Assembly: GCA_025716855.1 (NCBI GenBank)
Contig: JAIXMQ010000003.1
Location: 1-64,000 of the forward strand
DNA from: Pilaira anomala
Taxonomy: Eukaryota; Mucoromycota; Mucoromycetes; Mucorales; Mucoraceae
Direction of reading: 5' to 3'
Length of the DNA stretch: 64,000 nucleotides
The notes under the pieces: generated by a model
Databases searched by the model: none
What the model saw: only the letters and a program-made list of their open reading frames with translations
Told to the model about the DNA's origin: nothing
Part shown: positions 61,501 through 64,000 of the stretch, in pieces
Numbering within the stretch: position 1 is the stretch's first letter
Layout: the number at the start of each line of letters is the position of its first letter
Position numbers and translations under genes: made by a program

Positions 61501-63439
61501 TGACAAGGTGAAAGATGATCGTAAGTTTTATCTTTTCAGATATACATATACACGATAACTAATAAAACAAACTGTAGGACACGGTGTGCTTTACTTTAAA
61601 GCATTCTCTATTCTTTTACAAGAAATGACATTTGAAATTGACGAAGACTTCTTATACGCTTTATTGGATTTTGCACAAATCCAGAATGCACCCAAGTTAC
61701 CTGAACCATCGTAAGTTTTTATATATAAATATATATATAGTGATTAAAATTTAATATAACATTATACCTTTCTTTTTAGAAAGGATATGTTTATCATGAC
61801 GATTGAGGAACCTGTGGTTGATAAAGCAGAAGATTTGTATTACTTTGAAGAGTTTTGTATTCAACCTATGCGACTCAACTTATCCTTTGTTCGAACCGAG
61901 AAACTCGATGATAAAGAATCAACGTAAATAATAGTAATTGTATATATATTATTTGTTTAGATTTATTAATTTTATTTTTATCTTTAGTGATACTGCTAGA
62001 ACATCACCACTTGGTTATATATTCAATGTGTTCACAATGACACTTGGTAATATTAATGTAAGTAATTTGAAATTAATTAATATATACATATATAATTGTA
62101 TTTAATCAATATATATAATTTATAGGATGCACCTATCAAATTGAACGCATTGATAGTAGAGAACCTTCGAGCAAGTTCAGAAGACCTCACCTCACGTATT
62201 ACTCTTCATTATCGTGATCAAGTCGTATACCAAATTCATCGCGTCTTGGGTAGTATTGATATTCTCGGCAATCCAGTCGGCCTATTCAATACTTTGAGTT
62301 CTGGATTCGGAGAATTGTTCTATGAACCCTATCAAGGGTTTATTATGAGTGATCGACCTCAAGATTTAGGCATTGGTATAGCCAAGGCAAGGGCATAAGA
62401 AATTATATGAATCACTTTCTTTTTTTTTTTTACTAACATTTATATGTGCAGGGCGTCGGTGGATTTATGAAGAAAAGCGTGTTCGGTATTACTGATAGTA
62501 TGAGTCGATTCACTGGTAGTCTCGGAAAAGGTATATCTGCAGCTACAATGGATAAAAAGTTTCAAGATCGACGTCGTATGAATATGACACGTAATAAACC
62601 GACACATGCCATTTATGGTGTTACTCAGGGTGTTTCGTACTTTGGCACTAGTGTCGCTAGTGGTTTTGCAGGACTTGTGGTACAGTAGTATACATTTATT
62701 TTTTGAAGTTGGCGAACTAAACACTTTTATTCTAGAAACGTCCGATTGAAGGAGCAGAGACCGGAGGGGTTACTGGATTTGTAGGCGGTGTTGGTAAAGG
62801 GCTCGTAGGGTAAAGTATACTACCTGTAGCTAAACTCCTTTCTACCTATCAAGTTAAAATAACACTCTTTTTCTCTATTTAGTGCATTTACCAAACCTGT
62901 GGTAGGTTTATTTGATATGGCAAGTAATGTCACTGCTGGTATTAGAGAAACAACAACAGTATTTGAAACAGGGCAATTGACACGTGAAAGACTTCCTCGT
63001 TATACAGGAAAAGATGGCATTGTAGACGTAAGGGCTGACACTAGAAAAAAGTTTTTTTAGCGTATGTGCTAACAATATAATTTTTTAGGTCTATTCTCAA
63101 AGAGAAGCATTAGGACAAATGTGGCTTAAAGAAATGGAAAGTGGAAAGTATTATAATGAAGTATACATTGCACATACTATTGTTGGGCAGGATGTGACGA
63201 TTGCTATCTTGACTTATAGTCGTATTATGGTGATTCGATCTGATACTTTAAAACAAGAATACTCTGTACATTTAGATGATATCAAGGCAGTTCAAACAGG
63301 AGAAGATGGTGTCTACTTAAATTTAAAGAAACCAATGACAAAAGTATTATCTATTGAAGAATCAACGAGCCGTGAATGGTTTGCTAAAACAATTAAACAA
63401 ATCATGATACAAAGAAAAGAAGAACAAGAAAGACAATAA
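52569..63439 (+). CDS. VPS13: Vps13 bridge-type lipid-transfer protein
   Basis: About 21 exons over 10.9 kb, total roughly 3,200 residues by my count, matching fungal Vps13 (about 3,100). It starts with the chorein domain (MLESLVANILNRFLKNYVSN ... KGEVNLRDLKLRRDAL; YLGELTLVIPWSNLRTEPVK). One large exon (about 54266-58473) codes the repeating-beta-groove lipid channel. The VAB/SHR-BD region lies around 58988-60800 (PYLIRNFTGYDLEFWN, APYLILNKSGLPISIRHRHA, RYVLKNNMDVSFKFCEFGS). The C terminus has the ATG2_C-like helices (GNPVGLFNTLSSGFGELFYE, GGFMKKSVFGITDSMSRFTG, GLVGAFTKPVVGLFDMASN) and a PH-like end closing IMIQRKEEQERQ. Vps13 moves phospholipids in bulk at organelle contact sites. A 32-T run (58492-58523) sits in the intron after the large exon. 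Small exon edges are by eye. Confidence 0.96.
58492..58523. repeat. 32-T homopolymer within a VPS13 intron
   Basis: The T run follows the donor GTATGTTTTTTT and precedes the acceptor TGTATAG; splicing here gives ...SKESLSATFDGLQLILIEDL in frame. Confidence 0.85.
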
Positions 63440-63523
63440 GAAAACGATATAATGATTTTTTTAATAAAAAAAAAGAAGTTCTTATTTAATATGCAAATTT
63501 TATTTAATTTTTTTTTGTTCTGT
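63440..63523. terminator. Short convergent 3' region between VPS13 and eS1
   Basis: Only 84 bp separate the two stops, rich in A and T runs on both strands. Polyadenylation signals of both genes must lie here or overlap the opposite gene. No specific signal assigned. Confidence 0.4.
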
Positions 63524-64000
63524 TTAGACAGAGGCTTGAATAGCGGGTTCAACGAAATCCTTGGAAGCCTTAGCACCAGTATCATCACCGGCAGCGTTGG
63601 CGCCACCGTGAAGAGCCAAGAGAGCAGAGACATCGAACTTAGGAGCCTTGAGGATCTTGACCTTACGAGTGTAAGTGTTTTGAAGAGGGTAGATACCTTG
63701 ACAGGCCTTCTCAATACGGACAGCAATAGCATCTTGAGCAGATTGAGAAGCAGAAGAGGTGACCTTGGCAACGAGTTCCTTAAGATCACAAGCAACAGCT
63801 TCTTCAGTCATGATTTCAAACATCTTCTTACGGATTTGACGGATTTGAGCAGCTTGAGCATAAGTGGTCTTCTTGATTTGGTTACGACGACGAGAGGTGA
63901 AGGAAACAGCAAAGAGACGAACAAGATAACCATCGGTGGTCTTGACATCAACGAAGGCTTCAATCAAAGATTGCCACTTCTTGACCATAGAACGGAGCTT
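63524..64000 (-). CDS. RPS1: 40S ribosomal protein eS1 (Rps1/Rps3a), 5'-truncated by window edge
   Basis: The visible 158 C-terminal residues include [80 protein letters not shown] and end [10 protein letters not shown]. This is the C-terminal part of eS1, a small-subunit protein at the mRNA exit side. Family length is about 255, so about 100 N-terminal residues lie beyond 64000. Codons are less AT-rich at third positions than in neighbouring genes (many GCC, AAG, GTC), consistent with high expression. The frame is open to the edge. Confidence 0.95.
   Translation of the reverse strand, partial: KLRSMVKKWQSLIEAFVDVKTTDGYLVRLFAVSFTSRRRNQIKKTTYAQAAQIRQIRKKMFEIMTEEAVACDLKELVAKVTSSASQSAQDAIAVRIEKACQGIYPLQNTYTRKVKILKAPKFDVSALLALHGGANAAGDDTGAKASKDFVEPAIQASV

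Overview
The window is nuclear DNA of a fungus. It is strongly AT-rich, full of long A/T homopolymers, and its genes carry many short GT-AG introns. The gene set (Vps13, Mrt4, eS1, PKA, Qri7, acyl-CoA oxidase, fungalysin, an Ecl1-like protein) together with a SCAI homologue, intronless F-box paralogues and zinc-knuckle gene relics fits Mucoromycota, most likely Mucorales. This placement is inference; there is no rRNA or organelle marker. I saw no tRNA, rRNA or CRISPR.

Layout. 1-3.6 kb: mRNA capping guanylyltransferase (minus) whose last exon runs on into a tail of about 650 residues, rich in Q, T, P and S. 3.6-8.4 kb: no credible gene. 8.4-9.7 kb: MAK/ICK/Ime2-type kinase (plus). 10.5-11.4 kb: MRT4. 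11.7-13.2 kb: intron-dense SANT/Myb gene. 14.0-14.5 kb: intronless Myb-like gene. 14.5-22 kb: gene-poor region with a (TAC)n array, a 51-T run, a complete MITE with TA target duplication, and decayed gene fragments including a zinc-knuckle gene. 22-22.6 kb: Ecl1-like zinc protein (minus). 23.5-27.8 kb: AAGAB/p34 (minus) and SCAI (plus), divergent from a 190-bp promoter. 29.2-31.5 kb: secreted fungalysin. 31.8-33.0 kb: tubulin cofactor C, convergent with two tandem F-box genes (33.1-36.9 kb, minus). 39.2-43.8 kb: co-oriented run of PKA catalytic subunit, a DH-only RhoGEF and mitochondrial Qri7. 44.5-46.4 kb: indoleamine 2,3-dioxygenase (minus) with a presequence-like N terminus. 46.4-50 kb: gene-poor. 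50-52.4 kb: acyl-CoA oxidase. 52.6-63.4 kb: VPS13, convergent with ribosomal protein eS1, which runs off the right edge.

The genes do not form a pathway cluster. They are mostly housekeeping: mRNA capping, ribosome assembly, lipid transfer, peroxisomal beta-oxidation, NAD/kynurenine metabolism, cAMP signalling and tubulin folding. The most unusual items are the capping enzyme with a polyglutamine tail, the MITE and neighbouring relics, the DH-only RhoGEF, the SANT gene with 16-32 nt exons and a Cmr1-like N-terminal motif, and the recurrent T-run/A-run structure at 3' splice sites. Exon boundaries were placed by eye from GT-AG sites and reading-frame continuity.
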